Made by a program: the position numbers and the translations under genes | Shown here: piece after piece, positions 6,114-14,079 of the stretch | How positions within the stretch are numbered: the stretch's first letter is position 1 | Layout: each line of letters starts with the position of its first letter | Notes under the pieces: generated by a model | The model's input: the letters and a program-made list of their open reading frames with translations, nothing else | The model's database searches: none | Told to the model about the DNA's origin: nothing | Virus record (IMG/VR): IMGVR_UViG_3300027801_000165 | Span: 1 to 24,224 of that record | Length of the DNA stretch: 24,224 bases | Direction: 5' to 3' (one strand) | DNA from: a virus

Positions 6114-7418
6114 ATGAATGTATTAAGTTTATTTGATGGAATGAGTTGTGGACGTATTGCTTTAGATCGTCTTAACATTAAAGTAGATAATTATTATTCA
6201 AGTGAGATTGATAAATATGCTATGAAAGTGAGTGAAGCTAATTACCCAGATATTATTCAGGTTGGAGATATTACTGCATTAGATTTATCAACATTACCTA
6301 AGATTGATTTAATTATGGGCGGTAGTCCATGTCAGGGATTTAGTTTTGCTGGTAAACAGCTTGCATTTGATGATCCTAGAAGTGCTTTATTTTTTGAGTT
6401 TGTTAGATGTGTTAAGGAGCTAAACCCAAAATATTTTTTATTAGAAAATGTAAGAATGAAAAAAGAATACCTAGATGTCATATCTGAGCAAATGGGCGTT
6501 GAACCTATCTGTATTAACTCAGCCTTAGTAAGCGCACAAAACAGAGTTAGATATTATTGGACTAATATACCTGGAATAGAACAACCTGAACAAAGAGGTA
6601 TAGTTTTAAGGGATATATTGGAGACTAATGAATCTGATGTTTTAGATAACATACAAGAAAAATCACACGTTATAAAAGCTCAGTATTATAAAAATAGTAA
6701 AGCTAACTTTAAAGCTAACAATGGTTTTAGAGCAACAGGTATACCACAAAAACCAATCCAAAGTGAAAATGGTAAGTCCCCAACACTTACTGCTGGCAAT
6801 AAAGAGCAGTACATAGAAACCCACGACACACCTAAAAAAATACACGATATACCAAGAGATATATTAAAAGATAATGAAAGGCAAAGGAGAGTTTATGCAG
6901 AAGATGGCAAATCTCCATCATTATTAGCAAGGTCTGATAGTCCTAAAATAATGAAAGAAACCTACGACACACCTAAACAAGTAGGCGTTGCAGTAGATAT
7001 TAAAGGCCATGACCAAATAAAAAGGGTTTATTCAGAGGATGGCAAATCATCAACGCTTACAACTTGTGGCGGTGGACATAGAGAGCCAAAGGTAATAACA
7101 GGCGGTGCGTTGCGAGCAAGATCAGTTAATGCAGAAGGTAAAAATGTAGCCTGGAAGGAAACGAAACCAAAACAAATGCTTGAATTAAGAAAGGATGATA
7201 AATCAAATGCAATATCCTCAGTAACTAAAGATATCGTGGTTGTAGAACAAGAAGTCTACTGGCGAAAACTAACACCTGTTGAGTGCGAACGCTTGCAAAC
7301 AGCGCCAGATAATTACACGAACCATGTAAGCAATACCCAAAGGTATAAGATGCTTGGCAATGGATGGACTATTGAAGTAATAGCACACATCCTAAAAAAA
7401 ATTAAACAAGATATATAA
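6114..7418 (+). CDS. Phage DNA cytosine-5 methyltransferase
   Basis: This 434-residue protein has the m5C methyltransferase motifs in order: motif I (SAM binding) LSLFDGMSCGRIAL at 4-17, motif IV with the catalytic Cys74 in GGSPCQGFSFAG, motif VI ENV at 111-113, motif VIII QNRVR at 142-146, and motifs IX-X in KLTPVECERLQTAP and RYKMLGNGWT near 385-418. The variable region between VIII and IX (residues 200-375) holds three copies of an (E)x(D/N)GKSPTLT-type unit (218-226, 263-271, 308-316) plus a degenerate fourth (DDKSNAISS, 361-369). It probably methylates phage DNA against host restriction; no partner restriction enzyme is visible. The ribosome binding site AAAGGA is good. Target sequence unknown. 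Confidence 0.93.
   Translation: MNVLSLFDGMSCGRIALDRLNIKVDNYYSSEIDKYAMKVSEANYPDIIQVGDITALDLSTLPKIDLIMGGSPCQGFSFAGKQLAFDDPRSALFFEFVRCVKELNPKYFLLENVRMKKEYLDVISEQMGVEPICINSALVSAQNRVRYYWTNIPGIEQPEQRGIVLRDILETNESDVLDNIQEKSHVIKAQYYKNSKANFKANNGFRATGIPQKPIQSENGKSPTLTAGNKEQYIETHDTPKKIHDIPRDILKDNERQRRVYAEDGKSPSLLARSDSPKIMKETYDTPKQVGVAVDIKGHDQIKRVYSEDGKSSTLTTCGGGHREPKVITGGALRARSVNAEGKNVAWKETKPKQMLELRKDDKSNAISSVTKDIVVVEQEVYWRKLTPVECERLQTAPDNYTNHVSNTQRYKMLGNGWTIEVIAHILKKIKQDI
6816..6977 (+). repeat. Short direct repeats inside the methyltransferase recognition region
   Basis: A 21-base segment at 6816-6836 recurs at 6957-6977 with one mismatch; both contain ACGACACACCTAAA and encode (E)T(H/Y)DTPK. The 141-base spacing equals 47 codons, close to the 45-residue spacing of the GKSPTLT units, so a whole module appears to have been duplicated at DNA level. 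Confidence 0.8.
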
Positions 7419-7433
7419 ACACTAAACCTATAA

Positions 7434-7928
7434 ATGAATAATTATTTAGAAGAAACATTTAATAAGGCCATAAAAGACTACAGATCTTTTGAGTCTGAAA
7501 TAAATGCCAAATGGGGTGGTAGAAGAAGGCTATTTAAATGTGTGGATGTATCTCTGGAAATTAAGTTCTGTAAAGCTGAGATGATTTTTAAAGATAGTTT
7601 AGCTAACGAACATTATAAAAAGAAGATGGATAGACTGGCCATGATGAAAAGGGCTTATACGGCTCTAATTAAAAAGGCATTAGAGAATGGTTATAAAGAA
7701 TTGCAGCTAGATTGCAGGTGCTATGAATATGCTAAAGACCAGGTTGCTATTGTTTGTGATTATGACTCACAACTACCTGGACTAAAGAAGATTCACGGCA
7801 AGGATAAGGACGTTGTTTTGTTTAGTGTGCAGGAGTTGTTTAGGTTTGTAGATCCATATATAGGCGTAAAGAGATCCTTAAAAGATATAAATATAAATGG
7901 GACGTTTACCAAAGTTAATTACAAATGA
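7434..7928 (+). CDS. Unknown phage protein
   Basis: This 164-residue protein is not recognised. Residues 1-85 are charged and likely helical (with KWGGRRRLFKC near 26-36); residues 90-140 have alternating beta-like segments (KELQLDCRCYEY, DQVAIVCDYDS, DVVLFSV). There is no catalytic motif I can name. There is no good ribosome binding site in front of the ATG, which lies 16 bases after the methyltransferase stop. Its stop overlaps the next start (ATGA). It belongs to the accessory block between replication and packaging genes. Confidence 0.6.
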   Translation: MNNYLEETFNKAIKDYRSFESEINAKWGGRRRLFKCVDVSLEIKFCKAEMIFKDSLANEHYKKKMDRLAMMKRAYTALIKKALENGYKELQLDCRCYEYAKDQVAIVCDYDSQLPGLKKIHGKDKDVVLFSVQELFRFVDPYIGVKRSLKDININGTFTKVNYK

Positions 7929-8212
7929 ATGGAAAGGGAGACAAAAGGAGAGGAATGCAAATTACTAACAATGAATTTAATAATAATTTTGATCAAATAT
8001 TTAACAAGAGGAACAAGGCTATGCCAATAAAACTAAAACCAAGTCAGAAGATTAAAGATAAATCTACAGGCAAAACTAAAACAGAACATTTCTACTTAAA
8101 AAGTATGACACTTGAGCAGCTAAAGGATCAGATAGATAACGCTAAAACGCTGCCTAAAATTAAGTTGAAATGTATTAGAGAAATTATTAAAAGGAATAAA
8201 GATGCTAAGTAA
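7925..8212 (+). CDS. Small protein with GKGDKRRG N-terminal motif, composite architecture
   Basis: This 95-residue protein begins MNGKGDKRRG and continues to NNNFDQIF at 20-27. That pattern (GKGDxRRP followed by a W/F-D-x-I-F end) makes up a whole tiny protein in many phages. A second segment starts at Met33 (PIKLKPSQKIKDKSTGKTKTEHFYLKS) and resembles another common phage small basic protein. So two usually separate small proteins may be fused here, or the second may also start by itself at 8021, which has GAGG and AAGG upstream. Both families have unknown function. The start overlaps the previous stop. Confidence 0.65.
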   Translation: MNGKGDKRRGMQITNNEFNNNFDQIFNKRNKAMPIKLKPSQKIKDKSTGKTKTEHFYLKSMTLEQLKDQIDNAKTLPKIKLKCIREIIKRNKDAK

Positions 8213-8429
8213 ATATGATGCAGTAAACAAACCAAAACATTATCAGGGCATTGTAGAGTGCTGGGATCTAATAAGGGATAGATTAGGTGCTAAGGGCTTT
8301 GCAGACTATGCATTAGGTAATGTGCATAAGTATTTATTTAGGCATAGAGATAAGGGTGAGAATATAAGAGATTTAAAAAAGTGTCGTATATACCTTGATG
8401 AAGTCATCAAATACTACGAAAATTTGTAA
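8202..8429 (+). CDS. DUF3310 family phage protein
   Basis: This 75-residue protein has the DUF3310 pattern: VNKPKHYQG at 8-16, an ECWDLI segment, then GNVHKYLFRHRDKG (39-52) and DLKKCRIYLDEVI (57-69). These small proteins are common next to phage replication and nucleotide-metabolism genes; some relatives are labelled nucleotide kinase, but they lack a P-loop and the role is not settled. The start at 8202 overlaps the previous gene by 11 bases and has an AAAAGGA ribosome binding site about 8 bases upstream. Confidence 0.85.
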   Translation: MLSKYDAVNKPKHYQGIVECWDLIRDRLGAKGFADYALGNVHKYLFRHRDKGENIRDLKKCRIYLDEVIKYYENL

Positions 8430-8438
8430 ATACTAAAC

Positions 8439-8597
8439 ATGAATATAGATAAAGATAAATTAAAAGAAAAGATTAACGAGGGTAAAAGCTCGCGTGAAGT
8501 AGCTATGTCATTGGGATGCAGTCCATCTACAGTGAGAAAAGCAGCAAAAGAAGCAGGCTTAAAGTTTGCATGTAAATCAAATTGGAGAAAAGATTAA
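8439..8597 (+). CDS. Small helix-turn-helix DNA-binding protein
   Basis: This 52-residue ORF reads MNIDKDKLKEKINEGKSSRE, then VAMSLGCSPSTVRKAAKEAGLKF and a short tail. Residues 15-42 form a clear helix-turn-helix of the resolvase/homeodomain-like type (E-V-A-x-x-L-G-C-S-x-S-T-V-R-K). It is too small to be an enzyme, so it is likely a DNA-binding accessory or regulator. No strong ribosome binding site is seen; it starts nine bases after the DUF3310 stop. Its TAA overlaps the next ATG (TAATG). It lies just upstream of the terminase region, so a control or packaging-linked role is possible. Confidence 0.7.
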   Translation: MNIDKDKLKEKINEGKSSREVAMSLGCSPSTVRKAAKEAGLKFACKSNWRKD

Positions 8598-9211
8598 TGA
8601 AAATTAAGGTCAAACATAATATAAAAGAAGTAAGTATCTGGACTAAATCTGTTTATAAAAATGAGATCCCTTTTGCTACAGCTATGGCAATAAATAAAAC
8701 GCTTGGCATAGCTCCATTTAAGTTAAAGGGTTTAGACAAAGTATTAGGCCAACAAATGAAGGCAAAATTAGATAGGCCCAGAGACCAAACAATTAAGGCT
8801 TTTTTTAGAATACAAGCCAGAAAACAGAATTTAACTGGGACGCTTGGATTTCAGGACTGGGCGGCAAAGATAATGAAATTCCAAATAGAGGGCGGCACAA
8901 GAACTAAAAAGGGCAAAGTTGGTGTGCCAATGAAAGACAATCCAGCATTAAATGCATTTGGTAATATTAGAGGATTAAGAGGTAAAGGTTATATTAAAAA
9001 TAAGAAGCAAAAAATATTAACTATCAATGGCAAGACTGGTGTATGGGAGAAGCATAAAGATAAAACACTTAAATTAATGGTGATATTTAGAGACTCAGTT
9101 CAATACAAAATTAGATTTCCTTTTTATAAAATAGCAAAAGGTTATGTTAATAATAATTTTGATAAAAACTTAACAGCAGAATTTAATAAAGCTGTTAAAG
9201 GATCTAAATGA
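8597..9211 (+). CDS. Minor tail protein Z-like (tail completion) candidate
   Basis: This 204-residue basic protein resembles the lambda gpZ family: an N-terminal IPFATAMAINKTLGIAPFKLKG segment, a Lys-rich middle, and a C-terminal FPFYKIAKGYVNNNFDKNLTAEFNKAV segment. gpZ-type proteins complete the tail end that joins the head. In lambda the gene lies between FII and U, but here it is upstream of the terminase genes. I prefer the ATG at 8597 in a TAATG overlap; a TTG at 8582 would add five residues and has no special support. Resemblance is by pattern only, so another DNA-binding or structural role is possible. Confidence 0.5.
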   Translation: MKIKVKHNIKEVSIWTKSVYKNEIPFATAMAINKTLGIAPFKLKGLDKVLGQQMKAKLDRPRDQTIKAFFRIQARKQNLTGTLGFQDWAAKIMKFQIEGGTRTKKGKVGVPMKDNPALNAFGNIRGLRGKGYIKNKKQKILTINGKTGVWEKHKDKTLKLMVIFRDSVQYKIRFPFYKIAKGYVNNNFDKNLTAEFNKAVKGSK

Positions 9212-9540
9212 ATTTAGCATTAGATTTTGACGAAACTTATACTCTAGATCCAGAGACGTGGAATAAAGTTATACAGTTATTTTTAACGTCAGGTCACAAA
9301 GTCTATTGCGTCACTAAAAGATATGAACATCTATCCAAAGATATAAAAAATGTTTTAGACATTCCAATAATTTTTGTACCAAGAAGCGTAGCTAAAATGC
9401 AAGCGGTAAAAAGCGTTGGTATTAAAATTGATGTATGGATAGACGACAAACCTCAATCAATCTATCCATATAAGATAAACAAAAAGAAATTATCTGCATT
9501 CCATGTAAGCAATAAGCCAATAAGTAGGTGGAAAAAATGA
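9208..9540 (+). CDS. HAD-superfamily phosphatase
   Basis: This 110-residue protein has all HAD motifs in a short form: motif I LDFDET with nucleophile Asp6 and Asp8, motif II Thr36 in VTKRYE, motif III Lys63 in AKMQAV, and motif IV WIDDKP with Asp79/Asp80. No cap domain is present, so it probably acts on an exposed phosphate such as a nucleotide or nucleic-acid end. Small HAD proteins of this type are common in phages, and the substrate is not established. It starts in an ATGA overlap with an AAAGGA ribosome binding site. Confidence 0.82.
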   Translation: MNLALDFDETYTLDPETWNKVIQLFLTSGHKVYCVTKRYEHLSKDIKNVLDIPIIFVPRSVAKMQAVKSVGIKIDVWIDDKPQSIYPYKINKKKLSAFHVSNKPISRWKK

Positions 9541-9620
9541 TAGGTTCTTCTAGCCAAAGACACAAGGGTAATTCAAAATCGCAATTTTCTTTTAGACTAA
9601 CCCTTTCTCAACTAAGGTAA
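9537..9620 (+). CDS. Very small ORF before terminase, doubtful
   Basis: A 27-residue ORF (MIGSSSQRHKGNSKSQFSFR, then LTLSQLR) begins in an ATGA overlap with the HAD gene. It is basic and Ser-rich with no domain. Such coupled mini-ORFs can be real, but it may only be the spacer between the HAD and terminase genes, or the remnant of a lost gene. Confidence 0.3.
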   Translation: MIGSSSQRHKGNSKSQFSFRLTLSQLR

Positions 9621-9634
9621 TTACAGCGCATTCT

Positions 9635-10138
9635 ATGGCTACACAAAGAGATCTTGCAGAACACTTGGATCTAAGCACTAAGCGGATAAGCGAGCTTATA
9701 AGGGACGGCATACTACCTTCTAAAATGGGTAGGAGTCCTTTAAATATAGATGTTTGCAGAATAGCTTACATTTCTTACCTCAGAAAACTTGGTGGCTACA
9801 ACAAGAGAAGCGGATCAGGAGATATAGCTGAGGAAAAGACCAGGCTAACTAAAGCACAAGCTGATAAAGCTGAGTTAGAAGTATCTTCATTAGAAGGTGA
9901 GCTAATACCAGCAAAGCTTGTACAAGATACCTGGTCTGAGCTTGTAGCAAACGTAAGAGCAAAACTGCTAGGACTACCATCTAAAATTGCTCATCAAGTT
10001 ATAGCGGTTGAAACATACCAGGATGCAGAATTAATAATCAAAGATCAGGTGTATGAAACACTTGATGAACTTTCAGGAACTAATGGAATACCAACTGAAT
10101 ATGCTGAACGTGTTGAAGAACACCAGGCAGACATTTAA
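9635..10138 (+). CDS. Terminase small subunit (Nu1-like)
   Basis: This 167-residue protein begins with a winged helix-turn-helix (TQRDLAEHLDLSTKRISELIRDGIL, residues 3-27), the DNA-recognition domain of Nu1-type small terminases. It is followed by a coiled-coil-like stretch (EEKTRLTKAQADKAELEVSSLEGELIP, about 68-94) and a helical C-terminus for assembly and large-subunit contact. It recognises the packaging site and loads the large subunit. The ATG at 9635 has no clear ribosome binding site; upstream in frame there is a stop at 9593 and no other ATG, GTG or TTG. It overlaps the large subunit gene, as is usual. A cos or pac site would be expected near here, but I cannot identify one. Confidence 0.82.
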   Translation: MATQRDLAEHLDLSTKRISELIRDGILPSKMGRSPLNIDVCRIAYISYLRKLGGYNKRSGSGDIAEEKTRLTKAQADKAELEVSSLEGELIPAKLVQDTWSELVANVRAKLLGLPSKIAHQVIAVETYQDAELIIKDQVYETLDELSGTNGIPTEYAERVEEHQADI

Positions 10139-11915
10139 ACCACCGCCAAAATTAACAATAAGCGAATGGGCGGATAGTTATAGAAAACTATCGCCTGAAT
10201 CTTCTGCTGAGTCAGGATCATGGAGAACTTCACGTTGTGAATACCAACGTGAAATAATGGACACCTTTAATGATCCAACTACTGAAAGAATTGTTGTTAT
10301 GACTTCAAGCCAAGTAGGTAAAACTGAAATCCTCTTAAATGCTATTGGATATTATATAGATCAAGATGCTTCACCAATTTTAGTAGTACAGCCTAATCTT
10401 TCTATGGGACAGGCTTTTAGTAAAGATAGACTTGCTGCAATGATAAGAGATAGTGAAAAGCTAAAAGATTGTGTGGCTGATGCTAAAAGAAAAGACTCAT
10501 CCAATACAACCATGCACAAAAAGTTTGCAGGTGGCCATATTTCTATAGTTGGATCTAATTCTAGTGCTGGACTCGCTAGTAGACCTATCCGTATTTTATT
10601 ACTAGATGAGTGTGATAGGTTTGAACAAAGCGTAGGTGGTGAAGGTTCACCAATAGCATTAGCGGTAGCCAGAACTAAAACTTTCTTTAATCGCAAGATC
10701 TTTATGTGTAGCACCCCAACAATAAAAGGTTTATCCGCTATTGAGGCTGCATTTGAAGAATCAGATCAAAGATACTTTAATGTGCCTTGCCCTGAGTGTA
10801 ATTTTAAACAGATATTAAAATGGAAAAACGTAGTATGGGAAGAAGATAAACCTGAGACTGCTGCCTATGCTTGTGAAGATTGCGGATCTGTAATAGAAGA
10901 ATCAAAGAAGCAGTGGATGATTACCAATGGCGAGTGGATAGCTACAGCTCCCAAAGTTAAAACTGCTGGCTTTCATATTTCAGAACTCTATTCAGTTTGG
11001 AGTACCTGGTCTGATATGGCTATTAACTTTCTGGAAGCTAAGAAAAACCCTGAAACTTTAAAGACATTTATAAATACTAGCTTGGGTGAGAGTTGGGAAG
11101 AAAAAGGTCAAAGTATTAATTATGAAGATCTCCTAGATAGAAGGCTTAATTATGATATTAATACAATACCTGAAGATGTTATGGTTCTGGTTGCAGGAGT
11201 TGATACCCAAAAAGATAGATTAGAGATCTCATTAGTTGGTTTTGCTAGAGATTATGAATGTTATGTTATTGACCACCGCATATTCTGGGGAGATCCAAAC
11301 GCTGCTCAGGTATGGAATGATCTTGATGATTTCTTAAAGAAAAGATTTCAAACTGAATCAGGTAGGATCATGCCAATATCTTGCACATGTATTGACTCAG
11401 GCGGACACCACACCAATCAGGTTTACCAATTTACTAAACCAAGACAAGCAAGAAGGGTTTTTGCTATTAAGGGTTTATCAGTTGCTGGCAAGCCAATAGC
11501 AAATAAGCCAACATTTGTAGGTAAGAATAGAGCTGTACTTTATGGAGTAGGTACAGATCAGGCTAAAGAATTAATATATGGAAGATTAGCAGTTGAACCA
11601 GATAAAACCACATTACATTTTGCAGCAGATCTTGATGAAGAATACTTTAAGCAGCTTACAGCTGAGAAAAGAATAACCACCTTTACAAGAGGAAAGAAAC
11701 AAATGGTCTGGAAACAGATACGTCCAAGAAATGAAACTCTTGATTGTTTGGTTTATTCATTTGCAGCTATCTATATACTAAATCCCAACTGGGATTCTAT
11801 TGAGACTAAAATTCTAAATCAATCAGCAGATCCAGTTAAAAATAATCAATCACAAAGAAATAATGCAAATATAAGACCTGGAAGAAATTTTGTTAATTCT
11901 TGGAAAGATTTATAA
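10101..11915 (+). CDS. Terminase large subunit (GpA family)
   Basis: With the start at 10101 this is 605 residues, near the usual length for lambda gpA-type terminases. Features are: ATPase Walker A-like TSSQVGKT at 68-75, Walker B ILLLDE at 165-170, a zinc-ribbon-like pair C230/C233 and C258/C261, and a nuclease domain with Asp368 in AGVDTQKD and Asp432 in CIDSGGHH. The protein cuts concatemeric DNA and pumps it into the prohead. An in-frame ATG at 10053 would lengthen it by 16 residues inside the small-subunit gene; I prefer 10101, which has GGAA about 12 bases upstream and starts just before the conserved TISEWAD region. Confidence 0.95.
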   Translation: MLNVLKNTRQTFKPPPKLTISEWADSYRKLSPESSAESGSWRTSRCEYQREIMDTFNDPTTERIVVMTSSQVGKTEILLNAIGYYIDQDASPILVVQPNLSMGQAFSKDRLAAMIRDSEKLKDCVADAKRKDSSNTTMHKKFAGGHISIVGSNSSAGLASRPIRILLLDECDRFEQSVGGEGSPIALAVARTKTFFNRKIFMCSTPTIKGLSAIEAAFEESDQRYFNVPCPECNFKQILKWKNVVWEEDKPETAAYACEDCGSVIEESKKQWMITNGEWIATAPKVKTAGFHISELYSVWSTWSDMAINFLEAKKNPETLKTFINTSLGESWEEKGQSINYEDLLDRRLNYDINTIPEDVMVLVAGVDTQKDRLEISLVGFARDYECYVIDHRIFWGDPNAAQVWNDLDDFLKKRFQTESGRIMPISCTCIDSGGHHTNQVYQFTKPRQARRVFAIKGLSVAGKPIANKPTFVGKNRAVLYGVGTDQAKELIYGRLAVEPDKTTLHFAADLDEEYFKQLTAEKRITTFTRGKKQMVWKQIRPRNETLDCLVYSFAAIYILNPNWDSIETKILNQSADPVKNNQSQRNNANIRPGRNFVNSWKDL

Positions 11916-11930
11916 TCATTAAACATAGCC

Positions 11931-11978
11931 TTGACACCTATAATCTGCACCCATAGTGTTTTAGTTAGATTAATCTAA
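11931..11978 (+). promoter_or_regulatory. Candidate promoter and palindrome upstream of the structural operon
   Basis: A perfect -35 box TTGACA at 11931-11936 is followed after 17 bases by TAGTGT at 11954-11959, a weak -10 box. A perfect TATAAT at 11939-11944 lacks a matched -35. A perfect 14-base palindrome TTAGATTAATCTAA at 11965-11978 lies just downstream and could be an operator. This 83-base gap is the only sizeable one between 9635 and the end of the window, so it is the natural place for a late-gene control point. Confidence 0.4.
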
Positions 11979-11998
11979 TTACATTTTGGGGTTTTTGT

Positions 11999-12598
11999 TT
12001 GAGCAATATCTTTGATACTGAAAATTATCCATTAGAAATACCAACTACCTTACAGGTTAATGGCTATTGGGCGTGGAAAAGAACAGACCTGTCAAATGAT
12101 TATCCTACTGCTGATTATTCATTAGTATATAAATTGAATTTAATTAGCGGATCTACAGCAACCGCAATATCAATAACAGCTACAGAAGCTAATAATGAAT
12201 ACATATTTTTACACACAAGCACCAACTCAGTAACTCCAGGCGATTATAAATATGTAGTTAAGATTACTAAAACAGCTGGCGGAGCTGAAGCACATTTAGA
12301 AACAGGCTATGTAACTATCGAGAACGAAACTGTTAGATCTTTTGCAAAACAGATGTTAGATGCTATTGAAGCAGTGGCACTTAATAGAGCAACTATGGAT
12401 CAATCATCAATGAGTATTGCTGGCAGATCATTAAGCAGAATGTCTATAGATGAATTAAATACATTTAGAGATAAATATAAAACTGAATATTTACAAGAAG
12501 TAAAAATGGCAAGAGTAAAGAACAAACAAGGAAGCGGTAATAATATAAAAGTAAGGTTTGGATCTACAAACACCTATAACCCTACAGACCTAACATAA
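11999..12598 (+). CDS. Head-tail connector with gpW-like C-terminal segment
   Basis: This 199-residue protein starts at a TTG, the only plausible start, since the next Met is far inside the conserved sequence; a GGGG element at 11988-11991 is 7 bases upstream. Residues 1-110 are beta-rich and immunoglobulin-like (TLQVNGYWAWKR, YSLVYKLNL, ATAISITA, YVTIEN). Residues 113-180 resemble gpW-type connectors: FAKQMLDAIEAVALNR, then SMSIAGRSLSRMSIDEL. gpW plugs the filled head and joins it to the tail. Position between terminase and portal matches lambda W. The stop overlaps the portal ATG (TAATG). Confidence 0.65.
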   Translation: MSNIFDTENYPLEIPTTLQVNGYWAWKRTDLSNDYPTADYSLVYKLNLISGSTATAISITATEANNEYIFLHTSTNSVTPGDYKYVVKITKTAGGAEAHLETGYVTIENETVRSFAKQMLDAIEAVALNRATMDQSSMSIAGRSLSRMSIDELNTFRDKYKTEYLQEVKMARVKNKQGSGNNIKVRFGSTNTYNPTDLT

Positions 12599-14079
12599 TG
12601 GCTTGGTATAACAACATATTTAAAACTAAGCCCGAAAAAAGATCTTTTACATTTAAAAGAAATTATACAGGTGCTAGTACAGGTAGGCTGTTTGCTGATT
12701 TTATAACCAGTTCTAAATCAGCAGATGCTGAAATTAAAGACAGCCTAAGAACCCTAAGAGATAGAGCCAGAAACTTATCAAATAATGACTCTTATGTTTC
12801 TAGATATTTAAAGTTAATGGTAAGCAATGTTATTGGAAAACATGGCGTAAGAATTTCAGCTAAGGCCAGAGATGACAATGGATCTCTTGACCTATCAGCT
12901 AATAAACAAATAGAAGATGCCTGGAAAAAATGGACTAAAGTAGGAACTTGCACCGCCAATGGCAGAATGTCGTTTTTAGATTGTCAAAAACTTTTTGTTG
13001 AGTCTCTTGCAAGAGATGGCGAGGTTCTTATTAGACATATTAAGACCAATAATAGTCCTTATGGTTATCAGATACAGTTTATTGAAAGTGATTTATTAGA
13101 TGAGACTTTAAATTACACGCTTAAAAATGGCAATAAAGTCTGCATGGGTGTAGAAGTAGATCAATACAGAAAGCCTATTGCATACCATTTGTATAAAGAA
13201 AATCCTTATGGTGACTCATACGACATAAGTAACAAGCATATCAGAGTGCCAGCAGAAGAAATTACACACTGCTACATGCCTAATAGAGCAGAACAAACTA
13301 GAGGTGTGAGCCATATTGCCACTGCAATGTCTAATATTAAACAGCTTTCAGGATATTTAGAAGCAGAAATAGTAGCTGCAAGACTAGGAGCAAGTAAGTC
13401 AGGTTTCTTTAGTTCAGCTGATGGTAGTTCTTATGTTGGAGATGACCATGAAGATACTTTTAATCCTGTTATGAATGTAGAGCCTGGAACATTTCAACAA
13501 CTGCCAGACGGCATGACCTTTACCCCTTATGATCCTACTCATCCAACTAGTGCATTTGAAGGTTTCACAACTACAGTATTAAGATCTATAGCTTCAGGCC
13601 TAAACATCTCATACCACGCTTTGAGCAACGATTTAACCAGTGTCAACTACTCTTCAATCCGTCAGGGTGCATTAGAAGATAGATCTAACTACCAGCTTTG
13701 GCAAGAGTTTATAGTTCAACATTTTGTAGATGTAGTTTTTAAAAGATGGTTAGAAATGTCTATAACAACTAAAGCTATAAATCTTCCAATGGGTAAATTT
13801 GATAAGTTTGCTGATAGCGTTAATTACATTCCAAGATCATTTGCCTGGATAGATCCACTTAAAGAAATGCAAGCCAATGTAGTAGGTCTGCAAAATGGCA
13901 TTATTTCTTACTCAGATATTGTTAGTAGCTATGGAAAAGATGTTGAGGAAACATTTGAACAACATGCAAAAGAACAAGAATTAGCCAAATTATATGGCAT
14001 TAGCACTGCTTTCCAGCCTTTTGGTAATAAAGCACCAGTTCCAGCTGAAGTAGAAGGAGAAGCTGAAAATGAAGAATAA
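12598..14079 (+). CDS. Portal protein (lambda gpB family)
   Basis: This 493-residue protein shows the pattern of lambda-type portals: RARNLSNNDSYVSRYLKLMVSNVIGKHG near 52-80, RDGEVLIRHI at 138-147, a HCYMPNRAEQTRGVSHIATAMSNIKQLSGYLEAEIVAARLGASKSGF core (about 224-270) and SSIRQGALEDRSNY near 351-364. It forms the dodecameric ring at one vertex through which DNA enters and to which connectors attach. Length is normal. It begins in a TAATG overlap and its end overlaps the protease-capsid gene by 11 bases, fitting a translationally coupled operon. Confidence 0.93.
   Translation: MAWYNNIFKTKPEKRSFTFKRNYTGASTGRLFADFITSSKSADAEIKDSLRTLRDRARNLSNNDSYVSRYLKLMVSNVIGKHGVRISAKARDDNGSLDLSANKQIEDAWKKWTKVGTCTANGRMSFLDCQKLFVESLARDGEVLIRHIKTNNSPYGYQIQFIESDLLDETLNYTLKNGNKVCMGVEVDQYRKPIAYHLYKENPYGDSYDISNKHIRVPAEEITHCYMPNRAEQTRGVSHIATAMSNIKQLSGYLEAEIVAARLGASKSGFFSSADGSSYVGDDHEDTFNPVMNVEPGTFQQLPDGMTFTPYDPTHPTSAFEGFTTTVLRSIASGLNISYHALSNDLTSVNYSSIRQGALEDRSNYQLWQEFIVQHFVDVVFKRWLEMSITTKAINLPMGKFDKFADSVNYIPRSFAWIDPLKEMQANVVGLQNGIISYSDIVSSYGKDVEETFEQHAKEQELAKLYGISTAFQPFGNKAPVPAEVEGEAENEE

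Noticed and set aside
6816-6977. Methyltransferase repeats considered as evidence of a pseudogene
   Set aside because: The frame is intact from motif I to motif X with the catalytic Cys present, so the gene looks functional.
11911-11944. TATAAT boxes at 11911-11916 and 11939-11944 as strong promoters
   Set aside because: Neither has a fitting -35 box at 16-18 bases; the first overlaps the terminase stop. Only the TTGACA/TAGTGT pair was kept, at low confidence.
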